Positions 39,147-59,427 are shown, counted from the stretch's first letter. The stretch is 64,000 bases of DNA from Streptomyces violaceusniger (GCA_005405945.1 BJHW01000001.1:6572001-6636000); one strand, 5' to 3'. The notes: generated by a model not told the origin, from the letters alone. Numbers and translations are program-made.

Positions 39147-39710
39147 ATGGCGAGTCCTGACAAGGTCGCAGCCGTCGACGAGATGCGGGAGAAGTTCCGC
39201 AACGCGAACGCGGCCGTTGTGACCGCGTACACCGGTCTCACCGTTGCGCAGCTGAAGGAGCTGCGCCGTTCGCTCGGTGAGAACGCTCAGTACCGTGTGG
39301 TGAAGAACACGCTGACCAAGATCGCGGCCAACGAGGCCGGGATCAACCAGCTCGACGACCTGTTCTCGGGTTCGTCGGCCGTCGCCTTCGTGACCGGTGA
39401 CCCGGTCGAGGCGGCGAAGGGTCTCCGTGACTTCGCCAAGGAGAACCCCGCTCTCGTCATCAAGGGCGGTGTCCTTGACGGTAAGGCGCTGTCCGCCGAC
39501 GAGATCAAGAAGCTCGCGGACCTCGAGTCCCGTGAGGTGCTGCTCGCCAAGCTGGCGGGTGCGATGAAGGCCAAGCAGTCCCAGGCTGCCGCGCTCTTCC
39601 AGGCCCCGCTGTCGAAGTTCGTCCGGACCGCCGAGGCGCTCCGGCAGAAGCAGGCCGAGCAGGGCGGTGCCGACACCCCGGCTCCCGCCGAGGCCGAGGC
39701 CGCCGAGTAA
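39147..39710 (+). CDS. rplJ: 50S ribosomal protein L10
   Basis: 187 residues from ATG 39147 (MASPDKVAAVDEMREKFRNA), with AAGGAGG upstream; the earlier in-frame ATG lies at the end of the leader. AYTGLTVAQLKELRRSLGEN and YRVVKNTLTKIA are typical. The C-terminal helix carries L7/L12 dimers. The last ~20 residues are an Ala/Glu-rich tail. Confidence 0.98.
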   Translation: MASPDKVAAVDEMREKFRNANAAVVTAYTGLTVAQLKELRRSLGENAQYRVVKNTLTKIAANEAGINQLDDLFSGSSAVAFVTGDPVEAAKGLRDFAKENPALVIKGGVLDGKALSADEIKKLADLESREVLLAKLAGAMKAKQSQAAALFQAPLSKFVRTAEALRQKQAEQGGADTPAPAEAEAAE

Positions 39711-39794
39711 TCAGGCCCCGGTCGCAGCGGGCCCGGAAGCCCGCCGACATGTACATCCGGCACCACCTGCCGAATTAGTGGAAGGACCGCCATC

Positions 39795-40184
39795 ATGGCG
39801 AAGCTCAGCCAGGAAGACCTGCTCGCGCAGTTCGAGGAGATGACCCTCATCGAGCTCTCCGAGTTCGTGAAGGCGTTCGAGGAGAAGTTCGACGTCACCG
39901 CCGCCGCCCCGGCCGCCGTGGTCGCCGCCGCCCCGGGTGCCCCGGGCGCCGCTGCCCCGGCCGAGGAGGAGAAGGACGAGTTCGACGTCATCCTCACCGG
40001 CGCCGGCGACAAGAAGATCCAGGTCATCAAGGTCGTGCGTGAGCTGACCTCCCTGGGTCTGAAGGAGGCCAAGGACCTCGTCGACGGCACCCCGAAGCCG
40101 GTCCTCGAGAAGGTCAACAAGGAGCAGGCCGACAAGGCCGCCGAGTCCCTCAAGGGCGCCGGCGCCTCCGTCGAGGTCAAGTGA
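39795..40184 (+). CDS. rplL: 50S ribosomal protein L7/L12
   Basis: 129 residues. N-terminal dimerisation domain (LLAQFEEMTLIELSEFVKAF), Ala/Pro hinge (residues ~35-58) and C-terminal factor-binding domain (GDKKIQVIKVVRELTSLGLK). It recruits translational GTPases. AAGGACC-type ribosome site; co-transcribed with rplJ. Confidence 0.98.
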   Translation: MAKLSQEDLLAQFEEMTLIELSEFVKAFEEKFDVTAAAPAAVVAAAPGAPGAAAPAEEEKDEFDVILTGAGDKKIQVIKVVRELTSLGLKEAKDLVDGTPKPVLEKVNKEQADKAAESLKGAGASVEVK

Positions 40185-40265
40185 CCCCTCGAGGTCGGAT
40201 GACCTCGCGGCCCGCCGTCACACGCCGGTAGGACGTCCGGCGGCGCGGCCCGGTTCCATGCCAGG

Positions 40266-40291
40266 GGCGATCACCCGTTCGGGTGGTCGCC
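40266..40291 (+). terminator. Hairpin after rplL
   Basis: An 11-bp stem (GGCGATCACCC with GGGTGGTCGCC, one G-T) and GTTC loop are followed by CTTCGG. The gap 40185-40792 otherwise holds the rpoB promoter region and leader. Confidence 0.65.
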
Positions 40292-40316
40292 CTTCGGCGT
40301 TCCCGTGACGGTTACA

Positions 40317-40344
40317 TTGCCTTATGGGCTTGTGGAGGTAGGGT
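40317..40344 (+). promoter_or_regulatory. Possible upstream promoter of rpoBC
   Basis: TTGCCT, a 16-bp spacer and TAGGGT. Weaker than the site at 40603-40631. Confidence 0.3.
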
Positions 40345-40602
40345 GATCTTCGTTGCCCGTCGCCACGCCCTGTGACGATCTCGCCGGAGTGGGGGGCCTT
40401 GACGAACGGCACGCAGCGCGCAATTCTCAGGACGCGACGTCACACCGATCCGTAAGTCCGAGGCATGGATCGTCGGCGAAGCGGGCAGTATCGATATGCG
40501 CATCGACAGCGCGGGCTGCCGACAGGGCGTGAGAAGACAACGAGGGGCACGCCCCCTCACCGGAGGGAGAGATTGGCACTGCCGGTCTCAGAAACTCGGC
40601 GC

Positions 40603-40631
40603 TGGACATCAGTGTGCCAAGTGGCTACACT
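40603..40631 (+). promoter_or_regulatory. Principal-sigma-like promoter of rpoBC
   Basis: TGGACA (40603-40608), a 17-bp spacer and TACACT (40626-40631) match the HrdB consensus well, about 160 bp before the rpoB start. A small hairpin around CTCCCTGACCAGGGA lies in the leader. Confidence 0.65.
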
Positions 40632-40792
40632 GACCCTTTGCGCTGCCTGTTAGCTGCTCCCTGCCCGTCACCAGGGGCATACCTACCTTCGAGCACTACC
40701 GATGAAAACTCCCTGACCAGGGATTTCATCCATGGGCTCTCGGTGGGACCGGTACGCGCGTAGTGAGTCCGAGCCCTCGGAAGGACCCCCTC

Positions 40793-44275
<3,483 letters not shown>

Positions 44276-44373
44276 CGGGTCTGGCCGGGGTACTCGCCAC
44301 CGAGCGCCCCGGCCTCTCCCCGGACCCCCAGTCAGACCCGAAGACACGACCCTGAAAGAGGGATTGACGACAA

Positions 44374-48273
<3,900 letters not shown>

Positions 48274-48299
48274 GTCCGCGGAGGCTGGTCAAGGTTCAC

Positions 48300-48333
48300 A
48301 GGGCGGTCACCCCATGGCGGGGGTGGCCGCCCT
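48300..48333 (+). terminator. Terminator after rpoC
   Basis: 14-nt arms (48300-48313 with 48320-48333) pair with one mismatch, 27 nt past the rpoC stop. Confidence 0.8.
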
Positions 48334-48378
48334 GCGGCTATGCTCCGGGTTGGTGTGTCCAGCGCGTGTGCATTTGTT

Positions 48379-48407
48379 TTGACCGGAGCCGATGCTATAG
48401 GTACGCT
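48379..48407 (+). promoter_or_regulatory. Promoter of rpsL-rpsG-fusA
   Basis: TTGACC (48379-48384), a 17-bp spacer and TACGCT (48402-48407) fit the principal sigma consensus, ~195 bp before rpsL. The 48274-48601 gap holds the rpoC terminator, this promoter and the leader element. Confidence 0.7.
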
Positions 48408-48511
48408 CTGACCTTGTGCCTGGGGTGTCCCTGGGCTCCTGTGCGCGCTTCCAGACCGCTCGGGGCTCGAGGTGTCGACACCAACAATCTGCACTCTCTG
48501 ACTTTCGCAGA

Positions 48512-48549
48512 GGGCTGCGGTGCGCGACACACCCGACCGCGTGGGTCGG
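48512..48549 (+). ncRNA. Leader element of the rpsL operon, shared with the rpsJ leader
   Basis: GGGCTGCG, then CGACAC, then CCCGACC-GCGTG-GGTCGG, which folds into a six-base-pair hairpin (48533-48549). The same blocks in the same order recur at 59428-59460 upstream of rpsJ. Role unknown; probably a regulatory mRNA leader. Confidence 0.5.
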
Positions 48550-48601
48550 AGAAACTCCAGGTTAGCTTTACCGAGACTGGCACACAGAAACCGGAGAAAC
48601 G

Positions 48602-48973
48602 GTGCCTACGATCCAGCAGCTGGTCCGCAAGGGCCGCCAGGACAAGGTCGAGAAGAACAAGACCCCCGCCCTCGCGGGGTCGCCGCAGCGCCGTGGCACA
48701 TGCACCCGCGTGTTCACCACGACGCCGAAGAAGCCGAACTCGGCGCTCCGCAAGGTCGCGCGTGTCCGGCTGAGCAGTGGGATCGAGGTCACCGCCTATG
48801 TCCCGGGTGAGGGTCACAACCTGCAGGAGCACTCCATCGTGCTCGTGCGTGGCGGTCGTGTGAAGGACCTGCCGGGTGTTCGTTACAAGATCATCCGCGG
48901 CTCCCTCGACACGCAGGGCGTCAAGAACCGCAAGCAGGCTCGCAGCCGCTACGGCGCCAAGAAGGAGAAGTAA
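48602..48973 (+). CDS. rpsL: 30S ribosomal protein S12
   Basis: 123 residues from GTG 48602. It contains TTPKKPNSALRK and GGRVKDLPGV; Lys43 and Lys88 are wild type, so no streptomycin-resistance substitution is present. It sits at the decoding centre. First gene of the str operon, two nucleotides ahead of rpsG. Confidence 0.99.
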   Translation: MPTIQQLVRKGRQDKVEKNKTPALAGSPQRRGTCTRVFTTTPKKPNSALRKVARVRLSSGIEVTAYVPGEGHNLQEHSIVLVRGGRVKDLPGVRYKIIRGSLDTQGVKNRKQARSRYGAKKEK

Positions 48974-48975
48974 GA

Positions 48976-49446
48976 ATGCCTCGTAAGGGCCCCGCCCCGA
49001 AGCGCCCGGTCATCATCGACCCGGTCTACAACTCTCCTCTGGTGACCTCCCTCATCAACAAGGTGCTGCTGAACGGCAAGCGCTCCACCGCCGAGCGCAT
49101 CGTCTACGGCGCCATGGAAGGTCTGCGGGACAAGACCGGCAACGACCCGGTCATCACCCTCAAGCGCGCGCTGGAGAACGTGAAGCCGACCCTCGAGGTC
49201 CGCTCCCGTCGTGTCGGTGGCGCCACCTACCAGGTGCCGGTCGAGGTCCGCCCCGGCCGCTCCTCCACCCTCGCCCTGCGTTGGCTCGTGGGCTACTCGC
49301 GCGCGCGTCGTGAGAAGACCATGACCGAGCGGCTCATGAACGAGCTGCTGGACGCCAGCAATGGTCTGGGCGCCTCCGTCAAGCGGCGTGAGGACACCCA
49401 CAAGATGGCCGAGTCCAACAAGGCCTTCGCGCACTACCGCTGGTAG
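48976..49446 (+). CDS. rpsG: 30S ribosomal protein S7
   Basis: 156 residues from ATG 48976 with GGAG just inside the end of rpsL. MPRKGPAPKRPVIIDPVYNS and GGATYQVPVEVRPGRSSTLA are typical. It nucleates 30S head assembly and is the usual autorepressor of the str operon. It ends 38 bp before fusA. Confidence 0.99.
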   Translation: MPRKGPAPKRPVIIDPVYNSPLVTSLINKVLLNGKRSTAERIVYGAMEGLRDKTGNDPVITLKRALENVKPTLEVRSRRVGGATYQVPVEVRPGRSSTLALRWLVGYSRARREKTMTERLMNELLDASNGLGASVKRREDTHKMAESNKAFAHYRW

Positions 49447-49484
49447 TCGCTACCCCATCGAGAACCGAGAGAAGACTGAGCCAT

Positions 49485-51605
<2,121 letters not shown>

Positions 51606-51830
51606 GGCGGGTTCATCCGCATTTCTCACCCTTTAGGCTGGAAGCACAAGGCATCGGGGCATTCCGTCGTGGAGCGCGTTCACCGCGTTCCATGACGGGC
51701 CCCGGCCGCCGGCCCCCATACGAATACGGCGAAGGGCATCCCCCTCGGGGTCCTGGCCGGTTCGGTAAGACCACCTGAACCCATCCGCAAAGCGTGGATG
51801 CGTACAGAACCACTCCACAGGAGGACCCCA

Positions 51831-53024
<1,194 letters not shown>

Positions 53025-53042
53025 CCTGACGCTCCCCGGAGC

Positions 53043-53079
53043 AAAGAGCCCCATCCGCCTCTGGCGGGTGGGGCTCTTT
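53043..53079 (+). terminator. Terminator after tuf
   Basis: 17-nt arms (AAAGAGCCCCATCCGCC with GGCGGGTGGGGCTCTTT) around TCT form an A/T-ended rho-independent hairpin. Confidence 0.9.
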
Positions 53080-53137
53080 CGTATGTGGGTACCCGGCCGT
53101 CCACATCGAAGCCGCGTTCGACTTCGGGAGCGAACAG

Positions 53138-53772
53138 ATGATGACCAATGGCAAGATCGCGGTCGCGGTCGTGGGGGGTTACCTCCTTGGGCGTACGAAG
53201 AAGGCAAAACTCGCCGTCGGGCTGGGCATGTTGCTGGCCGGCAAGAAGATCGCGCTGGATCCGCAGCAGCTGAAGAAGTCCCTCGCCGAGGCGCCGCTGC
53301 TGAGCGGCCTCAACTCGGAAGTGCGCAAGGAGCTTGCCGACGCCACGCGGCAGGCCGCGACCAAGGCCGTCTCCGACCGGGTGAGCGGCCTCGCCGACTC
53401 GCTGCACGAGCGCACGGCGCTGCTGCGCGGCGAAGGCGGGGGCGGGGACGAGGGCGAGGACGAGGACGAGGGCCAGGGGCCGAAGCGGAGGACGAGCGGG
53501 ACCGGGGCGAGGGCGAGGAGCCCGCCGAGGAGCCCGCCGAGGGGCGGCCGGAGGGCGAGGCGGCACCCGAGCCGAAGCGGAAACCGAAGCCGCCGAGGCC
53601 CCCGCGCAAGGCGGCGGCCAAGGCCCCGGCCCGCCCGGCGAAGAAGACCGCCGCGTCCGGTTCCGGCACGGCGAAGAAGGCCGCGGCCAAGAAGACCACG
53701 GCGAAGAAGACGACGAGGAAGAAGGCCGCGGCGAAGAAGACCGCCAGGACCGCGGGGGGCCGCAATGGCTGA
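53138..53772 (+). CDS. GvpT-like protein with Lys/Ala-rich tail, frameshifted
   Basis: ATG 53138 gives a conserved N-terminus (KIAVAVVGGYLLGRTKKAKL, LGMLLAGKKIALDPQQ, ADSLHERTALLRG) like the small proteins encoded in Streptomyces gas-vesicle clusters. At the G4 run 53476-53479 the frame breaks. One extra G joins it to an acidic stretch and a histone H1-like tail (AKKAAAKKTTAKKTTRKKAA) ending at 53772, total 211 residues. The basic tail suggests nucleic-acid or polyanion binding. It overlaps the next gene by 8 nt. Confidence 0.7.
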
Positions 53773-54868
53773 CACGCTCGGCAAGCTCAAGGACGACATC
53801 GTCAAGAATCCGGCCACCGACCGCCTGAAGGACGAGCTGCGCGACTATGTCCAGGCACGGGCGACTCATGCGATCTCCGGCCTCGGCTCGGGCCTCGCCA
53901 AGGGCGCGCAGTCCCTCTCCGAGGGCAAGTCCCCGGGGCAGGCCCTGAGGAAGGCCGGTACGTCCCAGCTGAAGGACTCACTCAAGAACTCACTCAAGGA
54001 GTCGCTGAAGGAGAAGGTCAAAGAGGCCTTCGGCAAGGGCGGACGGGGCAGGAGCGGGGGCGGCAAGTCCAAGAGCGTGACGGTCGTCGAGGACATCGAC
54101 GTCGGGGTGCCGGTCCGCGAGGCGTACGACCAGTGGACCCAGTTCCAGGAGTTCAGCACCTTCGCCAAGGGGGTCGTCAGCGTCGAGAAGGCCGACGACA
54201 CCAGCAGCAACTGGAAGGTGAAGGTCGCCAAGTCCACCCGCAGCTGGCGGGCGAACGTCACCGAGCAGGTGCCCGACGAGCGGATCAGCTGGACGACGGA
54301 GGGTGCGAAGGGCACCGTCAAGGGCGTCGTCACCTTTCACCCGCTCGGGGACAACCTCACCCGGGTGCTGCTGGTTCTCGAGTACTTCCCCAAGGGCCTC
54401 TTCGAGAAGACCGGCAACATCTGGCGCGCCCAGGGCCGGCGGGCCCGGCTCGATCTGAAGCTCTACCGGAAGTTCATCATGATGCGCGGCGAGGCCACGG
54501 ACGGCTGGCGCGGCGAGATCCAGGACGGCGAGGTCGTGCGGGACCACGAGACGGCCGTGGAGGAGGAAGAGCGCGAGCAGGCCGACGAGGTCGGCGAGGC
54601 CGAGGAGGCCGAGGAGGCCGGGGGAGGCTCCGATGAGCCGGACGAGGCGGCCGAGGACGCGTACGAGGAGGAATCCGAAGGCGCCGAGCCCGAGGAGTAC
54701 GACGAGGGGTACGAGGGCGAGCCGGAGGCCGCCGGGGAGCCGGAAGAGGCCGAAGAGCCGGAGGAGCCAGAGGAACCCGGGGACGCCGAGGCGTATGAGG
54801 AGCCCGAGGAGCCCGAAGAGGAGCTCGAGGAGGAATCCGCCCCCCGCACCGCAGCGGCCCGCCGCTGA
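53765..54868 (+). CDS. SRPBCC-family protein with acidic C-terminal tail (gas-vesicle-cluster type)
   Basis: 367 residues from ATG 53765, inside the end of the previous gene. Residues 1-100 are a helical Lys-rich region with LKDSLKNSLKESLKEKVKEA. An SRPBCC/polyketide-cyclase-like domain follows (VVEDIDVGVPVREAYDQWTQ, WKVKVAKSTRSWRANVTEQV, GNIWRAQGRRARLDLK). The last ~110 residues are almost entirely Glu/Asp/Pro/Ala. The acidic tail could neutralise the partner's basic tail (inference). Function unknown. Confidence 0.8.
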   Translation: MADTLGKLKDDIVKNPATDRLKDELRDYVQARATHAISGLGSGLAKGAQSLSEGKSPGQALRKAGTSQLKDSLKNSLKESLKEKVKEAFGKGGRGRSGGGKSKSVTVVEDIDVGVPVREAYDQWTQFQEFSTFAKGVVSVEKADDTSSNWKVKVAKSTRSWRANVTEQVPDERISWTTEGAKGTVKGVVTFHPLGDNLTRVLLVLEYFPKGLFEKTGNIWRAQGRRARLDLKLYRKFIMMRGEATDGWRGEIQDGEVVRDHETAVEEEEREQADEVGEAEEAEEAGGGSDEPDEAAEDAYEEESEGAEPEEYDEGYEGEPEAAGEPEEAEEPEEPEEPGDAEAYEEPEEPEEELEEESAPRTAAARR

Positions 54869-54895
54869 GCACCCCCGGCCAAAGCCGGACACGAC

Positions 54896-54933
54896 GGGGC
54901 CCCACCCAGACGCAAGACACCGGGTGGGGCCCC
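54896..54933. terminator. Bidirectional hairpin terminator
   Basis: A perfect 12-bp stem (GGGGCCCCACCC with GGGTGGGGCCCC) lies between convergent genes. Confidence 0.75.
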
Positions 54934-55007
54934 GGCCATGCCGCACGGCGGAGGGGCGGTAGCCGCACGGGGATCGCGAAGGCCGCCCGCCGGGTCGGGC
55001 CCGGGGG

Positions 55008-57208
55008 CTACGCCCGCGATGTGGGGCGGGGGCGCCAGATCCAGGGGGTGGCGTCGGGGGACAGGCCCACCACGCAGACGCCCTGGTGGCCGTCGTCCGC
55101 CAGGAGGGCCGGGGCGCCGACCGGGGTCAGGTGGCCGGGGGAGCGCAGCGGTTTGGCGTCCGGGCCGGTGCCGTACTGGACCTGGACCTCCCCGCCCAGG
55201 TCGCGGCCGACCAGCAGCAGCGTCTTCGCCTCGCGGCGGCCGGACGGTTCCGCCACGGTGTGGGCGGCGATCGCCCCGTAGCCCTCGAAGTGCCGCACCG
55301 TGAGGGAGGTTTCGCCGTGGACGGCGGGCACGGTGGCCGTGGGGGTGCGGTAGACCAGCGCGAGCGTGCCGTCGGGCGCCACCGCGGCGCCCAGCGGGTC
55401 CCCGCCGGGGCGCGGCAGACCGGACGGCCGGCGCAGGGCGACCGGGCCGCCGGCCCGCTCCTGGGCCCAGTGGTGGACGGTGTCGCGGCCGGGGGCGAGG
55501 ACGTGGACCAGCCCCTCCGCGTCCAGCAGCGCGGTCAGCCCGTCCTGGATCTCGGTACCGCCGAGCCGCTGCCAGGGACCCCAGCGGCCGTTCGCCTCCC
55601 GTACCCGGGTGGCCAGGCCCTTGTCCGCGGTCCGTACGAAGAGGTGCACCCGGCCGTCCGGGGTGGCCACCGCCGCCGGGCAGCCGACCCGGCGGCCGTG
55701 CTCGGGGTCGCTCTCGGGGGTGCCGAGCCCGGTCCAGGCGCGGAACGGGCCGTCCGGGCGGCGCTGCTCCAGCACCACGATCTCGCGCAGGTCGCCCGCG
55801 CCCTGCCCGGCCAGCGCCGCGAACCGCAGGGCGAACAGCACCTGCCGCCCCGCGCTGTCCCGCACCGTGGCGAGCGCCGGGGCGAGCGGTCCGCCGCCGA
55901 GCCCCCGCGGCGCCCCGAACCGCCCGCTGCCGGGCGCCGTCTCGCGCCACCGCACGGCCTGGGTGCCGAGCACGCCGTACGCCACGAGGCGCCCCTGGGC
56001 GTCGGTGGTGGGGGCGGGCAGCGAGGTGGGGTAGCGGTAGTGGGTGGAGCGGATCCAGCCCTTGCGGTTCCGCAGCGGGCGCAGCCCGCCCTGGCTGTAG
56101 TCGCCGCAGCCGGCCGCGTTGCCGCAGTCCCAGTCCGGCGCACCGCCGTAGGACTTGATCACCCGGGCCTTCTGGGCGAGCACCGCGGGCGGCAGATTGT
56201 GCGGCCAGCGCTGGTTGTAGTAGCCGCGGAACGCGGTGGTGGTGAAGCGCGGGGCGCTCTTGTCGCGCCGCGTGGACGCGGCCACCCACTGGGCGATCGC
56301 CTTCCAGGTGAACAGCGCGACCGGTGTGTGGTCGCGGTGGTCCGAGCAGCCCGGCTGATCGTTGTCCTTGGGGTGCAGGAGGTCGTGCACCTGGAAGTCG
56401 GGGTCCGGGTCCAGCGTGTGGATCAGCGTGGGCCGATAGCGGTCCATGATCCCGGCGAGCACGTCGACCAGCGTCTGATGGCCGTACGAGCTGGGGTGTG
56501 CCACGGGGGAGCCGGTGGCCAGGAGGGTGCGCATCACCGTGCCCGGGGTGCTCCACAGCGCCGGGATCCGTACGCCGCCGTCGGACAGCATCGCGATGTT
56601 GAGGAAGATCAGCCGGGCGCTGCGGGCGCCGCCCGCGAGGGTGTTGGTCTCCGCCGTGACCCCGCCGGGCAGCCGCAGCACCGAACGCTGCCAGGGCGCG
56701 AACTGGTTCAGCCCCATCATCTGCGCGTACGCCTGCCGCAGCCCCTGGTGGCGGGAGGCGGAGTACGCCGCCTTGTCGGCGCGCGGGATCGGCGTGCCCG
56801 CCTGATGGTTGATCCCCGGGCCTCACCGGCCGTGACGTACACGCAGACCACCGGGGTGCCGGAGCGCAGCACATGCTCGGCGTCCGGGTTCATGAAGTAC
56901 AGATCGTCGTCGGGGTGCGCCATGATCTGCAGCAGCAGCGCCCGCTTGTCGCCCACCGTCGAGGTGAACGGCTCCGCCGCCCCCGGCTCACTGGCCCGCG
57001 CCGGCTCGGCTGCCGTGCCACGCGAACGTCCGGCCCCGCATCCGGCGATCCCGGTGACCCCGGCGATCCCCACGGCTCCCCCGGCGGTGAGCGCCGCCAG
57101 CGCGGCGAGCGTCTGCCTGCGGGTGGTCCGCGCCCCCCGCGATGTCCATCGACTGTTCAATTTGGTGGCCCTGTCACTTCGGCAGCGCGTAATCCCCGGC
57201 TGCTCCAA
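55008..57208 (-). CDS. Secreted PIG-L family deacetylase fused to a propeller-like domain, frameshifted
   Basis: The N-terminal part has a twin-arginine-type signal with lipobox-like end (TTRRQTLAALAALTAGG ... GIAGC) and the PIG-L zinc motif MAHPDDDLYFMNPDAE. The frame breaks at the C4 run 56814-56817. One extra base joins ARGINHQAGTPIPRADKAAY to QMMGLNQFAPW and the remaining ~560 residues. DHRDHTPV supplies the later zinc histidine. The C-terminal ~330 residues are repeated W/G-rich blades (GRWGPWQRLGG, FRAWTGLGTP) like a PLL-type beta-propeller, likely carbohydrate-binding. 733 residues in all. The start (TTG 57208) is uncertain. Confidence 0.8.
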
Positions 57209-57451
57209 GTGAAGGGACGACCGATGATCTTGACAGGTTGTCCGTCGGACGGGGGGTATCGGTCACAGATTGGACACATCGCCGCCACGGGGCCGACGCA
57301 TACCGGCCGGGGCCGGCCCTTTCGGCTACGTCAGTCGGCGATCAGCACCCCGAGCACCGCGAGCCAGCAGGGCCCGCAGTCCGGCCGAGTTGAGCAGGCC
57401 CGCCAGTCCGGCCGCGAACATGCGCCTCCAGGCCCGACCGGGGGCGCTCCC

Positions 57452-58039
57452 CTATGTGTAGCGCGGCAGGTTCTCGGTCGAGACGGTCCACTCGCCGATG
57501 GTGATTTCCTCCCCGTAGACGAAGTCCTTTCGGGTCGCGTAGCGAGGACCGTGCGGGGTGGAGTGGATGTCGGACAGTACGGACCCCTCGCCCGTTCGGG
57601 GATCGAAGATCACATACACGGGGATGCCGAGCTGTGGATAATCCCTTGCCTTGCCCACCCAGTCATTGTCCGGATTGGACCGGGACACGACCTCGATGGC
57701 GGCGAGGAGCGTATGCGGGTCGAGGGCTCCTTCGACGTCCATGTCCGCCTCGGCGATCACGATGACGTCGGGGTGGCGCAGTATGCCCGATTTCGGGTCC
57801 TCGACGTCCGGTGTGCCGGTATGGGCCAGCAGTCCCTCCGGCATGACCTTCTCCAGCCGACGACTGATACGCGCCGCCGTCAGCTCGTGCGGCCCCCCCG
57901 GCGACATCATGTCGTGAACGATCCCTTCCTTGGTGATCTCCAGCTTTCCGGGAACGCTTTCCTGTATCTGCTCGACGATGTCCCGCATGGACTGGTAGCG
58001 GAGTGCGTCACGGTCGGCGTGATCCGGGGCGATCGTCAT
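57452..58039 (-). CDS. Uma2-family (PD-(D/E)XK-like) protein
   Basis: 195 residues from ATG 58039 with GAGAGGAG upstream. EGIVHDMMSPGGPHELTAAR, LRHPDVIVIAEAD, and AAIEVVSRSNPDNDWVGKARDY give the Asp...Glu-x-Val...Lys arrangement of Uma2 putative endonucleases. These genes are abundant in Streptomyces and their role is unresolved. It stands alone, in the same orientation as its neighbours. Confidence 0.88.
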   Translation of the reverse strand: MTIAPDHADRDALRYQSMRDIVEQIQESVPGKLEITKEGIVHDMMSPGGPHELTAARISRRLEKVMPEGLLAHTGTPDVEDPKSGILRHPDVIVIAEADMDVEGALDPHTLLAAIEVVSRSNPDNDWVGKARDYPQLGIPVYVIFDPRTGEGSVLSDIHSTPHGPRYATRKDFVYGEEITIGEWTVSTENLPRYT

Positions 58040-58180
58040 GGCGCTCGCTCCTCTCTCGGGCGGCGGCCGCGTCGGGCGACGGGGAGACCTCGCAGCCATG
58101 CTAGCGACACGGATGGTTCGGGCCGTGGACGCGAGCTCACTGTCGACATCGACCTCGCCGCGATCGATCGCATGGAGGCG

Positions 58181-58990
58181 TTATGACACCGCCGGACCCT
58201 CGATGTACCTGCCGTTCGCGCTGTAGGGCCACTCGTTCGCGGCACAGCCCTTGAGCCCGTATATCTGCTGCATCATCACCGGCGCCCGTTTGCCCTTCCC
58301 GGGGCAGGTCTCGTGGCCGTGGCCGATGCGGTGGCCGACCTCGTGGTTGACGATCAGCGCCCGGTAGCCGCTGATGGGGCCGGAGAACTCCGGTGAGCCG
58401 GTGTTCCAGCGTGTGAGGTTGACCATGATCTGGGTGCCGGCGTCGCAGTTGACCTCGCCATGGGTGTCCAGACCCACGGCGCCGCAGATCTCGTCGACCG
58501 TGTCCGGGGTGGCGATCTTCACCTCGAAGTCGGAGGGGCCGTCGGCGACCAGCTGGAAGGAGTGCTTGCCGTCGTTGGTCCAGCCGCGCTTGTCGGCGAG
58601 GATCGCCGAGATCTCGGCCGCGGCCTGCTTCGCGTCGACGCCGGTGCCCTTCTCCATCATGACCTTGAACCGCCGGAGATCGCCTCCCTTGCCGATCACC
58701 GCGCCGGAGGACTTCGCGGTGACGAACTCGCCGGTCGCGGTGGTGGGGGAGCCCGGGCGAGGGGGTCTTGAGGTGGCCGAGATGGCGTCCGGCGGCGGGG
58801 GTGTCGCGTTGGCGGCGCGGGCCGTGCCGTCGCCATCGTCGTCGCGTAACGCGAACACGACCCCGGCGATCAGGGCCGCACCGGCGGCCAGTGCCACCGC
58901 CGCGTTCCGGGGGCGGGCGCTCCGGGTGGTGCGCCCCCGTCGTCCTGGTGGTGAGGTGGATGGGCCGGGGGCCTGCGCGGTGGAGGTCAT
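58181..58990 (-). CDS. DUF3152 secreted putative metalloprotease
   Basis: 269 residues from ATG 58990 (GGAAG upstream); an upstream ATG at 59116 would add 42 residues. A basic stretch and one membrane segment (NAAVALAAGAALIAGVVFAL) predict export or an N-terminal anchor. The ~190-residue DUF3152 domain holds a zincin-type motif in VNHEVGHRIGHGHETCPGKG, with HEVGH and a third His at HGH. VNLTRWN and a conserved Cys pair are also visible. Substrate unknown. Confidence 0.85.
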   Translation of the reverse strand: MTSTAQAPGPSTSPPGRRGRTTRSARPRNAAVALAAGAALIAGVVFALRDDDGDGTARAANATPPPPDAISATSRPPRPGSPTTATGEFVTAKSSGAVIGKGGDLRRFKVMMEKGTGVDAKQAAAEISAILADKRGWTNDGKHSFQLVADGPSDFEVKIATPDTVDEICGAVGLDTHGEVNCDAGTQIMVNLTRWNTGSPEFSGPISGYRALIVNHEVGHRIGHGHETCPGKGKRAPVMMQQIYGLKGCAANEWPYSANGRYIEGPAVS

Positions 58991-59427
58991 GGGGGCGCTT
59001 CCAGGGGTGTCAGTGTCGTGTGTTCCCCTGGAGAGACGTGTGGGAAGGGTGACCGGTTGGGGCTCGTGCCCTGTTGCGCGCGGGGTCACATGGGGTTGCA
59101 CGGTCGCACCTGACATCGTGCCCCGGTCTCCGGTGCCCGCCGAGTTTGAAGTGCGCCCCGTGAGGGGTACGCTTCCGGGCCCCTGATTGGCGTCCGGAGC
59201 AGCCGCTATGGCACACTAACCAGGTTGCTCGGTTGAGTGCCGATGCTGCGCGCCTCCCGCCGGGAGGACCGGAAGCGAGTCCCACAGTACTCGTCGCCCC
59301 TGATCAGGGGCGGAAGTACGGGAATCTTCCGGGAAGTGTCAGCGGGGCCCCAGCCAGGCGCCCGGTGGGTGACTTTCTCCCCCAGCAACCCCCTTCATCA
59401 GGGATCTCCGTGCGGAGATTTATGAGA

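Noticed and set aside
48602..48973. Streptomycin-resistance allele in rpsL
   Set aside because: Lys43 and Lys88 are the wild-type residues.
51606..51830. Promoter between fusA and tuf
   Set aside because: A TAGGCT near 51632 resembles a -10 but there is no acceptable -35 at the right distance.
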